Origin: Azotimanducus chitobiosivorans
GTDB taxonomy: Bacteria; Pseudomonadota; Gammaproteobacteria; Pseudomonadales; Azotimanducaceae
Reading direction: 5' to 3'
Assembly (NCBI GenBank): GCA_965200235.1
Contig: OZ241339.1
Span: 3,038,001-3,102,000, forward strand
DNA: 64,000 nucleotides
The position numbers and the translations under genes were made by a program. This document shows, piece after piece, positions 42,938-51,826 of this stretch. Below the pieces are notes generated by a model, which was not told where the DNA came from, did not search any database, and was given only the letters and a program-made list of their open reading frames with translations. Position 1 is the first letter of the stretch. The number at the start of each line of letters is the position of its first letter.

Positions 42938-43741
42938 ATGAAATATTGCATTCGCAAAACGATCATGGCCAGCGCCGCCGCGGCCGCACTCTTGGCAATC
43001 GTCGGCTGCGAGACGACCGCGCCGGCACCGGCAGTGCCGAGGATCGCGCCTGATTTCGACTACACGCCAGTCGAAGTGGCGACGGGCGACGTGGACATCA
43101 CCTTGGCCGTGGTCGGTTCCTCGGTCGAGACGACAGTGCCCGTGTTCAAGGACTTCGCCAAGAACATGGCTCAAGACTTCTTGGAACTGCTGTCGGCCAT
43201 CGGCTATCGCACCCGTGGGCCATATGTGTCGTACGACGAAATGACCTTCCCCGACAAGGAAGCGAGCGATCTGATTCTGTCGGCCGACTATGATTTTGAC
43301 CATGACACCTTGTCGCTCACAGCCACTGAAGCGCCCACGTTGGCCAGCGCGATCGGAGACCTTGGCGTTATCCTTGGAACGCGATCATCGGCGTCGTCGA
43401 GCACGCCCCGCAACTGCACGTACTCCGGCCCCATCACAGTCGCCTCGCGCGTGACGCTCGTCTTGTATGAGAGCCTTTCACGGGAGCGCATGTGGACGAA
43501 GAGTCTGAACCTTGAGCCAATAGAAGCGACTTTGGAGGGCACCTACGCGTTTCCGTGCGAGGCGCCTCCCAGCCTCGCCCAGATCCTTGTCGAGGAAGAT
43601 CAGTTCTACACCGATCTCGGCAAGCAGATGGAAGCGCAGTATCAGGACGCGCTGCGGACGACGCACGCGCATCTTGACCCGCGGGAGGTGGCACGGATAT
43701 CCAAGCAGGCCGACCCCCTTCGGGAGCGCAAGCGTTACTAA
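42938..43741 (+). CDS. Lipoprotein, first gene of an envelope cluster
   Basis: A 267-residue lipoprotein. The ATG at 42938 (MKYCIRKTIM) is preferred because AAGGTG is about 8 bases before it. The signal peptide ends LLAIVGC. The mature domain has a FDYTPVEVATGDVDITLAVV strand region, a YRTRGPYVSYDEMTFPDKEA segment and a conserved-looking VTLVLYESLSRERMWTKSLN. This distantly resembles HpaA-type surface lipoproteins, an untested idea. It lies 30 bases before the glycine-rich lipoprotein on the same strand. Confidence 0.65.
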   Translation: MKYCIRKTIMASAAAAALLAIVGCETTAPAPAVPRIAPDFDYTPVEVATGDVDITLAVVGSSVETTVPVFKDFAKNMAQDFLELLSAIGYRTRGPYVSYDEMTFPDKEASDLILSADYDFDHDTLSLTATEAPTLASAIGDLGVILGTRSSASSSTPRNCTYSGPITVASRVTLVLYESLSRERMWTKSLNLEPIEATLEGTYAFPCEAPPSLAQILVEEDQFYTDLGKQMEAQYQDALRTTHAHLDPREVARISKQADPLRERKRY

Positions 43742-43771
43742 AAGCTCGCCTCAAGTTTTAGGGCCGAATAA

Positions 43772-45733
43772 ATGAAGACAATCGGAAACGTAATTTGGCT
43801 GGTGTTTGGCTGGTGGAGAGGTGATCGCGGCTATGAAAACGCCCTCAAGCGTCACATCCTCGCAGTCCTATTCGTCGGGCTGGCGTTGTTCGGTTGCACG
43901 ACACCACAAATCGTCAGCATGGAATTCAGCCTTTTCGACCAGTCAAACGAAGCCTTGCAGGAAAATTCGTTGATCAGGCCTGGTTCATCGTTGAAGCTGG
44001 GAACCATCGTCGCCATCAACAGCGACGGCAATCGGAATACGCTGCTGGACGATGGTTCCTACGTTGTGAAGGTCTCAGGCGGCAGCTACGACGCCGATTC
44101 ACAGGAAGTGCATTTCAGCGAGGATTTGGCTGCCATTCCTCCAGAAGGGTACGAGGTGACCATCGAGCATGCCGAAGGCACCCGCACCGTAATGCGTTTC
44201 AGGCCAGACTTTGCCGGCATCCTTGGTCCTGAACCGGAAGATGTAGTGTCCTTCGACGTGCGACTCGAATGGGTCAACGAGGGAACTCGCTATCCGATTA
44301 CAGAGGGAACTCCGCTGATTCCGGGCGAATTCTATGTGCTGCGGGCTGTAGTGCGGGACACAAAGGGACGCAACTACGAAACCGGCAACGATAGCAACCC
44401 GGTGCCAGCCCAAAGGCTTTCGACTACGCTGACGGGCTTGACTGACCGGAACGGAAAGTTGTTGGCGGACAGCAGCCTGTTAGGTGATATGTACCTTGTC
44501 GAAGTGCACTACGTGGGAAGTCAAACCCAAGCTAAGACACTTAGGTTTCCAGTGGACCCTGATATCTCTCGCGGACCTCCTCCGGACTGGGTTACACGCG
44601 TGGAAATCATTGGCGAACTCGGAGCTTCCAGCGACCCTATTCGGCCCGGCGACGAGAAACCTCTAAAAGTTGAGGTGACAGATATCCAAGGACGAACTTG
44701 GGTACTCAACATGAAACGAAGCGGATATCATACGGACAACCGTTACCGCCTTCCGAACTCGCGCCTATCGATTTTTGTTGAGAACGGGAGCTATAACGGG
44801 CACGCGGGCGTAGTTCGATTCGACGACAATGCCAAGGACTTGGTGGGTAAGACCTATCGCGTGGAGGTGATGTACGATTCCATCCCATCTCTCGCCGATA
44901 GACGAGAGTATCGGCCGGACTTCCTAGCAATCATCCCCTTCATGGAGACTGACGAAATCGTCTTCTCTGGTCAGGACGGTCGCGCAGGGCGATCTGGCCA
45001 AAACGGGCAAGCAAGCGCACACGGCAACGACACGAACCGGGAACTTGGCCGCGGCGGAGATGGACGCTCCGGCGGCAACGGGACAAACGGACAAACAGGG
45101 GGACGAGGTGCACCAGGACCGACGATGCGAGTTGTGGCTCGTGAGGTGCGACCAGTAGACGCCTCGGCGAGGTTGGCCTTGATTGAAGTGCGAGCGCCGG
45201 GGCGCGCTGCGGAATACTATGTTCGAGCGATGGAAGATCGGCCAGTGACGGTCATCAGCCGAGGCGGCAACGGCGGCGATGGAGGTGACGGCGGGAATGG
45301 TGGCCTTGGCGGCAATGGAGGCGATGCTTATTTCTCCGGCTCCGGCGGTGACGGGGGCACCGCCGGAAGTGGCGGAGACGGTGGAGATGGCGGAAATGGT
45401 GGAAACATCGTTTTGGTGCTCTCTTCCTACGACCTTGAGAGCGTGTTTGTTCTGGACAGCATAGGCGGCACTGGTGGTCAAGGGGGAAGTGAAGGCGTCG
45501 CAGGGCAACCCGGCTTCCCGGGTTCTACGGAAAGCTGGGACATCGAATCTATCCCCGACAAGCAGATCCTTCCCGAAATCGGAGCTCATGGCAATATTGG
45601 CAACATTGGCCACTCTGGGCGGAATGGATTCGACGGACAACCCGGCACCGTGGATTTCGTCGTGGACGAAAATCAGGCTGCCGCGCTGGTGCGGCGAACG
45701 CCAGAGGACATCAAGTCCGTCATAATTTTCTGA
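43772..45733 (+). CDS. Large lipoprotein with glycine-rich collagen-like region
   Basis: A 653-residue protein. The lipobox LALFGC is near residue 42. Residues 45-395 are beta-rich repeats with WVNEGTRYPITEGTPLIPGE and similar segments, suggesting two or three beta-sandwich domains. From about residue 400 there are glycine-rich repeats in three blocks (near 400-450, 495-550 and 565-630), with units such as GGDGGDGGNGG and GQNGQASAHGN, separated by an ordinary beta stretch. The first 16 residues (MKTIGNVIWLVFGWW) look like the start of YccF/DUF307 proteins. Function is unknown; a surface-exposed adhesive role is possible. Confidence 0.65.
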   Translation: MKTIGNVIWLVFGWWRGDRGYENALKRHILAVLFVGLALFGCTTPQIVSMEFSLFDQSNEALQENSLIRPGSSLKLGTIVAINSDGNRNTLLDDGSYVVKVSGGSYDADSQEVHFSEDLAAIPPEGYEVTIEHAEGTRTVMRFRPDFAGILGPEPEDVVSFDVRLEWVNEGTRYPITEGTPLIPGEFYVLRAVVRDTKGRNYETGNDSNPVPAQRLSTTLTGLTDRNGKLLADSSLLGDMYLVEVHYVGSQTQAKTLRFPVDPDISRGPPPDWVTRVEIIGELGASSDPIRPGDEKPLKVEVTDIQGRTWVLNMKRSGYHTDNRYRLPNSRLSIFVENGSYNGHAGVVRFDDNAKDLVGKTYRVEVMYDSIPSLADRREYRPDFLAIIPFMETDEIVFSGQDGRAGRSGQNGQASAHGNDTNRELGRGGDGRSGGNGTNGQTGGRGAPGPTMRVVAREVRPVDASARLALIEVRAPGRAAEYYVRAMEDRPVTVISRGGNGGDGGDGGNGGLGGNGGDAYFSGSGGDGGTAGSGGDGGDGGNGGNIVLVLSSYDLESVFVLDSIGGTGGQGGSEGVAGQPGFPGSTESWDIESIPDKQILPEIGAHGNIGNIGHSGRNGFDGQPGTVDFVVDENQAAALVRRTPEDIKSVIIF

Positions 45734-45747
45734 CATGGAAAGGCGAG

Positions 45748-47010
45748 TTGATTGGGATGTTCCTTATTTGGCTACGTCGCAACATCCGCATAGTCGAGAC
45801 CGCTCTGAGGCGATTGTTCTCGCTCGCAAAGACCATGGGTTCGCGAATCGCCAACTTCGTGAACCGTTGCATCCACGCCCTCCTCACCATGCTTGCCCGG
45901 GTCTGGAAATCGCTACGCCCTTTGTTGCAACGTTTACGAAGTGTAAAAGTCAACTGGATCTTGATTTTGACCCTAGTGAGCGTATTGTTCGGCCCGGGTT
46001 TCCTCACGGAATTACTCAAAAGGGACGCGCCCGAAGCAGCTACGAAATCACTTTCCGTTGAGGCTTTAGAAACGGTTCATCAGCAGGCCGCAGAACCAGA
46101 TCTCATCGGAACTTCGCCGCCTCATGACCAGCTACTTGCCACAGCGGAAAAAGCCTTGAACAATGGCCGGAGTACCGAGGACATCTCCACATCACTTGAT
46201 CTGTTGCGTCAATATCTAAAGGCGGGACCGGAGAACGACCGCGCTCAAGCCCTTCGAGATGAACTGCGACTGGGTCTGCTAGAGGCAACCCGCAAGGAGA
46301 TCGAAGCCGAAAACCTTGATAAGGCTCGGAAGCTATTGGACATGGCCGCCACCGAGTGGTCTAGGGATGATGCCTTCATGGAGCTACGCGACCAGCGAAG
46401 GCAGCTTGTCGAGCAGCTTGCGGCGACAGCAGAACTAGAAAGATTGATTGACCTCGGAGAGGTACGGCTTGCGTCGGACGACTTGACCATGCCTGCCGGA
46501 GACAGCGCTGCGGACTATTTCCGACAGGTTCTGACCATGGACCCGCGCAATGCAATAGCCACCGCTGGTCTCTTACGAATAGCCGATCGATACGTCACCT
46601 TGATTCGCGATGCCATCGACAAAAGGGAAACCAACCGCGCCCAGCAACTTCACGCCAGACTGGCTTACGTGGCTCCTCAACACCCGGCTGTGATCTCGTT
46701 GAGGGCGCGCATAGAAGCAGCGGAGGAAGCCGATACAGCGGAGGAAGCCGATACAGTGGATGCAGCCCAAGCGGTAGCAAAGACCACGGTGGTGGGGCAA
46801 AATACCAACTTGACCGCTACCGAACAGAACGACTTCGCGCTCCGAGACGGCCCGGCAATCGCTAACGACCAAGAAGGCCAGCTCTGGTCGGAAGTTATGA
46901 ATCACTGCGATGAGACTCAAATACGTCGCTACATTGATGCCTATCCTGCCGGTCGCTACGTTGAAGAGGCTTGGCGCAGGCTTTCATCCTGCTTGGAGGA
47001 AGCGCGTTGA
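45748..47010 (+). CDS. Membrane-anchored helical repeat protein
   Basis: A 420-residue protein. The N-terminal 65 residues are basic amphipathic helices, and a transmembrane segment follows at about residues 68-88 (VNWILILTLVSVLFGPGFL). Then come helical repeats of TPR-like character (LDLLRQYLKAGPEN, ARKLLDMAATEWSRDDAF, AADYFRQVLTMDPRNAIA) and a C-terminal SEVMNHCDETQIRRYIDAY region. The initiator may be the TTG at 45748 or the ATG at 45757; an AAGG site precedes the first. It follows the Gly-rich lipoprotein by 14 bases, so the three genes probably form one operon. Function is unknown. Confidence 0.6.
   Translation: MIGMFLIWLRRNIRIVETALRRLFSLAKTMGSRIANFVNRCIHALLTMLARVWKSLRPLLQRLRSVKVNWILILTLVSVLFGPGFLTELLKRDAPEAATKSLSVEALETVHQQAAEPDLIGTSPPHDQLLATAEKALNNGRSTEDISTSLDLLRQYLKAGPENDRAQALRDELRLGLLEATRKEIEAENLDKARKLLDMAATEWSRDDAFMELRDQRRQLVEQLAATAELERLIDLGEVRLASDDLTMPAGDSAADYFRQVLTMDPRNAIATAGLLRIADRYVTLIRDAIDKRETNRAQQLHARLAYVAPQHPAVISLRARIEAAEEADTAEEADTVDAAQAVAKTTVVGQNTNLTATEQNDFALRDGPAIANDQEGQLWSEVMNHCDETQIRRYIDAYPAGRYVEEAWRRLSSCLEEAR
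46720..46755 (+). repeat. In-frame 18 bp tandem duplication
   Basis: Two adjacent identical 18-base units (start GCGGAGGAAGCC) encode AEEADT twice in the membrane-anchored protein, in a low-complexity linker. It is a candidate for length variation. Confidence 0.8.
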
Positions 47011-47363
47011 CCGAAACGGTGGAGGAGGTTGCCGCCTGGTGAAGAGGTGTGTAGCTGTTGCTCGCATTGAGGCACGATTACGCGCCGCCATGCTTCGCAG
47101 CTACAGAGCGGCGGCATGAGTGACGTGAGAGCGACGAAAGCCTTGAGCGCGAACGCGAAGAGATTTTGCGTAGCGAGCAAGAGAAGTGAAGTGGCAGACT
47201 TTCCTTGCTCGAAACAAAAAGTACGATCTCGCCAAGACCTCAAAGGCGAACCGGCAACGATGCCTTGATGACTTGCATAAGTGATACGATAGACTTCACT
47301 TTCTGCAAAAAGTCATGAGCATGGGCGAGTTCGCAGGATTCATTGCTCTTGCAGTGCTGCTAG
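47011..47363. other. Non-coding stretch before the IS5-type MITE
   Basis: No gene is supported. The sequence contains short palindromic scraps but no recognised family. CTAG at 47360-47363 is the left target duplication of the MITE. Confidence 0.5.
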
Positions 47364-47685
47364 GGAAGGTCTGATTAAGTCTGCAAAGCTCAGAGGTCAT
47401 GTCAGTGTGCACCTCCGTGTGCCCACCCCTACGGGCGGCTGCGCAGTGCATTCTTGCTCCTGCAAGAATGTGGGGTGCTCTGGCAAGGAATGACGAAGAA
47501 GCGTGGCAGGCCCCACGTGATGAGGAATGACGCAGGCAGCGCGCCCCACATGACCTCCCGAAGGGCGCTTCGCGTGGTGGTAGAGACGATTTCGTTGATT
47601 TTTTCGGTCACGGTAGTGTAGACGAGTCGATTTCGATGAGCCAACAAGAGAAGCGCTGAGCGAAGTAGACTTGATCAGACCTTCC
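47364..47685. mobile_element. IS5-type MITE, 322 bp
   Basis: Inverted ends of 19 bases (starting GGAAGGTCTGAT, 47364-47382; matching 47667-47685 with one mismatch) and 4-base duplications CTAG on both sides (47360-47363 and 47686-47689). GGAAGG ends with a CTAG-type (YTAR) target duplication are characteristic of the IS5 family. No full transposase is present, so it is non-autonomous; a short frame inside is not recognised. Confidence 0.75.
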
Positions 47686-47689
47686 CTAG

Positions 47690-47858
47690 TGCTCCGTCAA
47701 ACTAAAAATGAAGTATCAGCGCGCCCACAAGCGCCCAGATGCAAGGCGCGGCCCGCAGGGAATACCTGGCCGTATTTCCAAGGGCCGCAACGGAGCCCTC
47801 AGCCAAAAGGCGCGAGGGGCACCCTCGCAAGAATGTCGATGGGCGCTTGTGGGCGCGC
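47690..47858. repeat. Palindromic repeat element
   Basis: Bases 47719-47737 are inverted with 47840-47858 (19 of 19, GCGCGCCCACAAGCGCCCA and its complement). A 22-base segment at 47690-47711 (TGCTCCGTCAAACTA onward) is found again in inverse orientation at 58466-58487. This is likely a REP-like or MITE family repeat at least twice in the window; the family is not identified. Confidence 0.55.
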
Positions 47859-47980
47859 CCTTCGGGTGGCTGCGGGCAGTCCCCGTTCGGCGTTGCGCCG
47901 CTTGGAAATTAAACTGAATCCACAGCAGTCGTGAACAGGCCTTTTTGCGGGTCATGACGCGCAATGTTCGAGACTTCGAC

Positions 47981-48697
47981 CTACCGGGCGAGGCGCTGCA
48001 ATTCATAGATGATCTCTGACTCCATCGGTTCATCGTGCCCTGCTGCGCGCGCCGCGCGCACGGCTGAACTGTACTGCGCAATCGCCAACGCCACTGACCC
48101 AGCCAACACGACGAGATCGTCCTCAAGCTGCCGAATTCGCCTTTCCGACTCATCGTTCTGCCGTCGAAGCGCTCGCTTGTCCTCTTGGCTCAGGTCTCCA
48201 TCGCTGATGCGGGACTTGTTGTCCGCGATGTTCGACTTCAAGTCCTGGATCTCGTCACGAGCCGAGCGTATGCCGTCTGCGGTCGTAATCAATACATAAT
48301 GCGCCGTGTGCACACCTTGCCCAAGCGTGTATCCACGGCGAAAATCCGCTTGCAGGGTTGGAGGACAGACCGCTGCGTCCCCAGCGCCGTTTCGCCCTTC
48401 TTGGTAGCCATTGCTCTCAGTGCAAAAGTACGCAAGCCCGCGCTCACGGCCTGCTGCATAGGCTTTCGCGTCCGGCACGACGCCGTACTCCGCGCAGTCT
48501 TTCTGATAGCGGCCGAGTTGTGACAATGACCTGCCCTGCTGCCCATCGGCTTCACCGAGCACTTCCCAATTCGCAGCGAGGCACTCCGATTCTGAGAGAC
48601 TCGCGCAGCCATGCATGGCAAGCGTTGCGACGACCACAACCAAGACCGCGATGCAGCGGTGAGCGCTCACCTCAAGATGCACAGTCGCTCGCTTCAT
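47981..48697 (-). CDS. DUF2799 lipoprotein
   Basis: A 238-residue lipoprotein of the DUF2799 family: after the lipobox MHGC it has ESECLAANWEVLGEADGQQG and AYAAGRERGLAYFCTESNGY, EGRNGAG, FRRGYTLGQ and a long C-terminal coiled coil (LKSNIADNKSRISDGDL, RRIRQLEDDL). Function is unknown. It overlaps the sulfotransferase by four bases and so is in the same operon. Confidence 0.85.
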   Translation of the reverse strand: MKRATVHLEVSAHRCIAVLVVVVATLAMHGCASLSESECLAANWEVLGEADGQQGRSLSQLGRYQKDCAEYGVVPDAKAYAAGRERGLAYFCTESNGYQEGRNGAGDAAVCPPTLQADFRRGYTLGQGVHTAHYVLITTADGIRSARDEIQDLKSNIADNKSRISDGDLSQEDKRALRRQNDESERRIRQLEDDLVVLAGSVALAIAQYSSAVRAARAAGHDEPMESEIIYELQRLAR

Positions 48698-49959
48698 ATC
48701 GCCTCACTTTCCACTTGCACCGGAAACCTCTGCAAATAAAACTCAAATTTCCTACGCAGCTCCGCAGGGTCGGCTGCGAAGTCCTGCTTCAAATCATACA
48801 CAATCTGCCCGTGACGACCGCGCGTGTGCGTCTCGGCATACCGCCGCAACGCGGCATCCGATGCCTCCGTCATGGGCAGCTCAGCCCGCTCGTATATCTG
48901 CCCGATCATGCCCATATCATCGGCCATGAACTCGTGAAAGAGCACATCGACGCTTTGCGCCTCAGACCAAAGGTGCCTGTCCCTGACGCACGCTGCGAGC
49001 AGGTGATGGATACGCTTCGTCCAATAATCAAGGACGCCTTCGGGGGCCACGCGGCGCCTCGACATGCGATGGCCGTAGGCGATCATGGTGGCGGCCGATT
49101 GGATGACTGCAATTGGATCGCGATGAGTGAAGACAACCGTGGCATCGGGAAACACCTTCTTGAGGACATGAAGCTGCTCAAGATGCTGCGGGCACTTGAG
49201 TACCCAGCGGGGCGGCGCACCGTCTTGCCATGCGAGGAGTTTCAGCACGGTTCGCATATATTCGTAGTGCGGCGTCTGGTCGGTGGCGAAGTAGTGATCA
49301 CGCCAGCGCGGGCTGACGCTCAGCCATTCGAAATTATAGGAGGCGAAGTCCGGCCCCATCAGTTCGAGTTCTTCATGAATGTGATCCGGATTCATCGGAT
49401 GCATGGCGGCAAGCAATGGCACCATTTGCTGCATCTGCGTCCAGGCTTCGGCGCAGCGCGCATAGCGCGGGTCGGCACCGCCTTGCGAAGCGTGCTCGCC
49501 GGGTATTGGCACAGGCTCATAGGATTCCCAGAGTGGCAGCGAGCGCAGGCGCGAATCCGCCGCCAAGAGATTGAGCAGATGCGTCGTGCCTGAGCGCGGC
49601 AGTCCGGCGACGATGATGGGGCGCTCAATCTTGACCTCGTGAATGTCTGGATGCCGCTTGAGCATGTCCTGAATCAGCAGCCGGTTCTTGGCATAGCGCA
49701 GCAGCTTGTTTCTGAGGTTGAACCTTCCAAGGTTGTTGAGGTCCGGGTCATTGCGCCATTCGTCGCACAGCCGAGCGAGCCGAGCCACAAAGTCCATGCG
49801 GCCGAAGTCGTCGAGCTTGAGAGTCCCGCTCGCCTCCTCAAGAATCGCCTGCGCATCGAGTTCAACATGAAGCGACTTTTCAAATTCAAGCGCGGCGCGC
49901 TGCGCGTCGGTGTAGCGCGGGCACGCGAGATCATCAATGCGGACATGCGCCATGGTCAA
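48694..49959 (-). CDS. Sulfotransferase-family protein
   Basis: A 421-residue PAPS-dependent sulfotransferase-like enzyme. The 5'-phosphosulfate loop is PIIVAGLPRSGTTHLLNLLA (residues about 98-118), and the 3'-phosphate region is VVFTHRDPIAVIQSAAT. The family is large and includes bacterial members of unknown acceptor. It overlaps the DUF2799 gene (ATGA) and the VOC gene (ATGA), forming a three-gene operon; acceptor and purpose are unknown. Confidence 0.9.
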   Translation of the reverse strand: MTMAHVRIDDLACPRYTDAQRAALEFEKSLHVELDAQAILEEASGTLKLDDFGRMDFVARLARLCDEWRNDPDLNNLGRFNLRNKLLRYAKNRLLIQDMLKRHPDIHEVKIERPIIVAGLPRSGTTHLLNLLAADSRLRSLPLWESYEPVPIPGEHASQGGADPRYARCAEAWTQMQQMVPLLAAMHPMNPDHIHEELELMGPDFASYNFEWLSVSPRWRDHYFATDQTPHYEYMRTVLKLLAWQDGAPPRWVLKCPQHLEQLHVLKKVFPDATVVFTHRDPIAVIQSAATMIAYGHRMSRRRVAPEGVLDYWTKRIHHLLAACVRDRHLWSEAQSVDVLFHEFMADDMGMIGQIYERAELPMTEASDAALRRYAETHTRGRHGQIVYDLKQDFAADPAELRRKFEFYLQRFPVQVESEAI

Positions 49960-50408
49960 TCAAAATTGGCTTCGTAGAATTCAATGATCAAAGGGTCGCC
50001 TTCCCGTTCGAGGTACGTTGCAGCAAGGCTCGGGGCAAATCGCTTCTGCCAGATCGGTGCATAGCCGAGCGCTTTTGCCGAGCGTATCTTCTCGTCCAAG
50101 TCATCGACAATGAATCGGACGTGGTGCAAGCCGTCGCGCCCGGCATCAAGAAACTCCTTGTGCGGCGTTTCCCCGCTGACCCATTCGATGAGTTCGATTT
50201 CGACTTCGCCGCTCTGCGCGAACGCTACTTTGATCGAACTGACTTCCGGTCGCCCCCGGTACTCCCATTCGATATCGAAGGCATCGAGTGTGCGAAATTC
50301 ACCGAAAAGCGGCGTGTAGAGGGCGATCGCCTGACCGATGTCCTTGACAACAAACCCGATTTGGCTCACCGGCGGCAAATTGAGGGCGGATTGAAGCTGG
50401 TGTTCCAT
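49956..50408 (-). CDS. VOC-family protein (glyoxalase/dioxygenase fold)
   Basis: A 150-residue metal-binding VOC protein if begun at ATG 50408, where GAGG lies 5 bases upstream; the frame runs nine codons further. The text QIGFVVKDIGQAIALYTPLFGEF and DGLHHVRFIVDDLDEKIRSAKALG is typical, with His and Glu ligands visible in LHHV and LIIEFYE. It heads the sulfotransferase operon and is divergent from an SDR gene. The substrate is not predictable. Confidence 0.85.
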   Translation of the reverse strand: MEHQLQSALNLPPVSQIGFVVKDIGQAIALYTPLFGEFRTLDAFDIEWEYRGRPEVSSIKVAFAQSGEVEIELIEWVSGETPHKEFLDAGRDGLHHVRFIVDDLDEKIRSAKALGYAPIWQKRFAPSLAATYLEREGDPLIIEFYEANFD

Positions 50409-50462
50409 GAAATGCCTCGTGTTGAATCCGAGCAACTATTATGTACGGCTTGAACACACATC

Positions 50463-51221
50463 ATGGAGCGGCATGCTTTGAATCGCATCGATTTTCACTT
50501 TGCGGGCGCCAAGGTGCTCGTGACCGGTGGCTCCAATGGCATCGGCCTCGCTTGCGCCAAAGCCTACAAGGCCGCAGGTGCTGAGGTGCTCATCACTGGA
50601 CGGCAAGCGGATGCCTCCGACTATGCGCACGACCTGTCTGGGTTCGAGTATCGCGCACTCGACGTGGCCTCGCGCGAAGCGCTCCTCTCACTCGCCGCGA
50701 GCCTTGATCGCCTCGACATTCTCGTGAACAACGCCGGTGGCACGCAAGGCAGTGAATGGGAGCACGACAGCTTTGATCAATCGATTCACGTCAACCTGTC
50801 GGCGGCATTTCATTTGAGCGTCGCCTGCAAAGACCTTCTGCAAGCGAGTGACTTCGATGGTGGCGCGAGCATCATCGCCATCGCCTCCATGACATCCTAC
50901 TTTGGCAGCAGGTGGACGCCAGGCTACGGACCTGCGAAGGCCGGGCTAGTGCAACTCGTCAAGACCTTGGGACAGAGCTGGGGCGGGATCGGCATTCGCG
51001 CCAATGCCGTCGCCGCCGGATTCACGCGCACCAATCTGACCAAAGCCGTGATCGAGCACATGCCGAAAATCATCGAGGATGCCTTCGTGCGCCAAGGACT
51101 CAAGCGCCTTGGCGAACCGGAAGACATCGCGCCTGCGGTATTGTTTTTGTCCTCGCCAGCAGCTCGCTGGATCACAGGTCAAACGCTCAATGTGGACGGT
51201 GGGTTTTCGACTGGGATGTAA
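50463..51221 (+). CDS. Short-chain dehydrogenase/reductase
   Basis: A 252-residue classical SDR. VLVTGGSNGIGLACAKAYKA (TGxxxGIG cofactor motif, residues about 18-37), DILVNNAGG, catalytic Ser in IASMTSYFG, Tyr-Lys in YGPAKAGLVQL and the closing WITGQTLNVDGG are all present. The substrate is unknown. It is divergent from the VOC/sulfotransferase operon, 54 bases away, and is followed by a GST fragment. Confidence 0.95.
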   Translation: MERHALNRIDFHFAGAKVLVTGGSNGIGLACAKAYKAAGAEVLITGRQADASDYAHDLSGFEYRALDVASREALLSLAASLDRLDILVNNAGGTQGSEWEHDSFDQSIHVNLSAAFHLSVACKDLLQASDFDGGASIIAIASMTSYFGSRWTPGYGPAKAGLVQLVKTLGQSWGGIGIRANAVAAGFTRTNLTKAVIEHMPKIIEDAFVRQGLKRLGEPEDIAPAVLFLSSPAARWITGQTLNVDGGFSTGM

Positions 51222-51241
51222 ATGCACAAAATGAAAAACAT

Positions 51242-51313
51242 ATGACGCTTCACACACTCGTCATCGCGAACAAACACTATTCCTCGTGGTCTGCTCGTCC
51301 TTTGATTGGAGCG
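51242..51313 (+). pseudogene. Glutathione S-transferase N-terminal fragment
   Basis: About 24 codons from ATG 51242 spell MTLHTLVIANKHYSSWS and RPLIG, the start of a GST. The rest of the gene is absent; the sequence runs into a reversed ATPase remnant. It is therefore truncated by insertion or deletion. Confidence 0.65.
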
Positions 51314-51317
51314 AGAA

Positions 51318-51764
51318 TATCGCCACGCTTTCGCGTTCAAGATACGTTGCCGAAAAACTGCGGAAGAAATCAATCGGCGGCAGGGCTATATCCTTCCAAA
51401 GCTGAGGTATGAAGCCGCGCGTGAGAACTTCGCCTATGCCCGCCTTGGATTCTTGTTCTTCAAAGACATTGCCGAGATCGTTGATTGATAACGCCTCAAG
51501 TTCCAACACCCCGCACCGACCCGCCAAGGAATCAGAAACATCGCGCATCAGCGCCAATTTCTGCGATCCGGTCAGGATGAAGCGACCACAGGCTTCTCGG
51601 TGACGATCGATCTCCACTTTGAGATGACGGAATAGCTTGGGCGCGTACTGCACTTCATCGACCAAGATCGGCGCAGGGTGCGCACTCACAAAACCTTGAG
51701 GGTCTTCCTCTGCAAGCTGCGCTTCGGCAGGTAGGTCGAGGCTGAATATGTCGCACTTAGATTA
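51318..51764 (-). pseudogene. AAA_14/DUF4143 ATPase remnant
   Basis: The minus strand encodes an AAA_14-type core (ILVDEVQYAPKLFRHLKVEI, RFILTGSQKLALM, SLAGRCGVLELEAL and ATYLERE). The N-terminal P-loop part is missing (a stop lies just upstream near 51764) and the C-terminus is cut at the GST junction. Such ATPases are common, frequently lost genes of unknown role. Confidence 0.7.
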
Positions 51765-51826
51765 CACAGGTTGGCGAGAAAACGCCACGCTTCGCGATTG
51801 CCTTGTGCCGGATTCCGGGACTGCCA

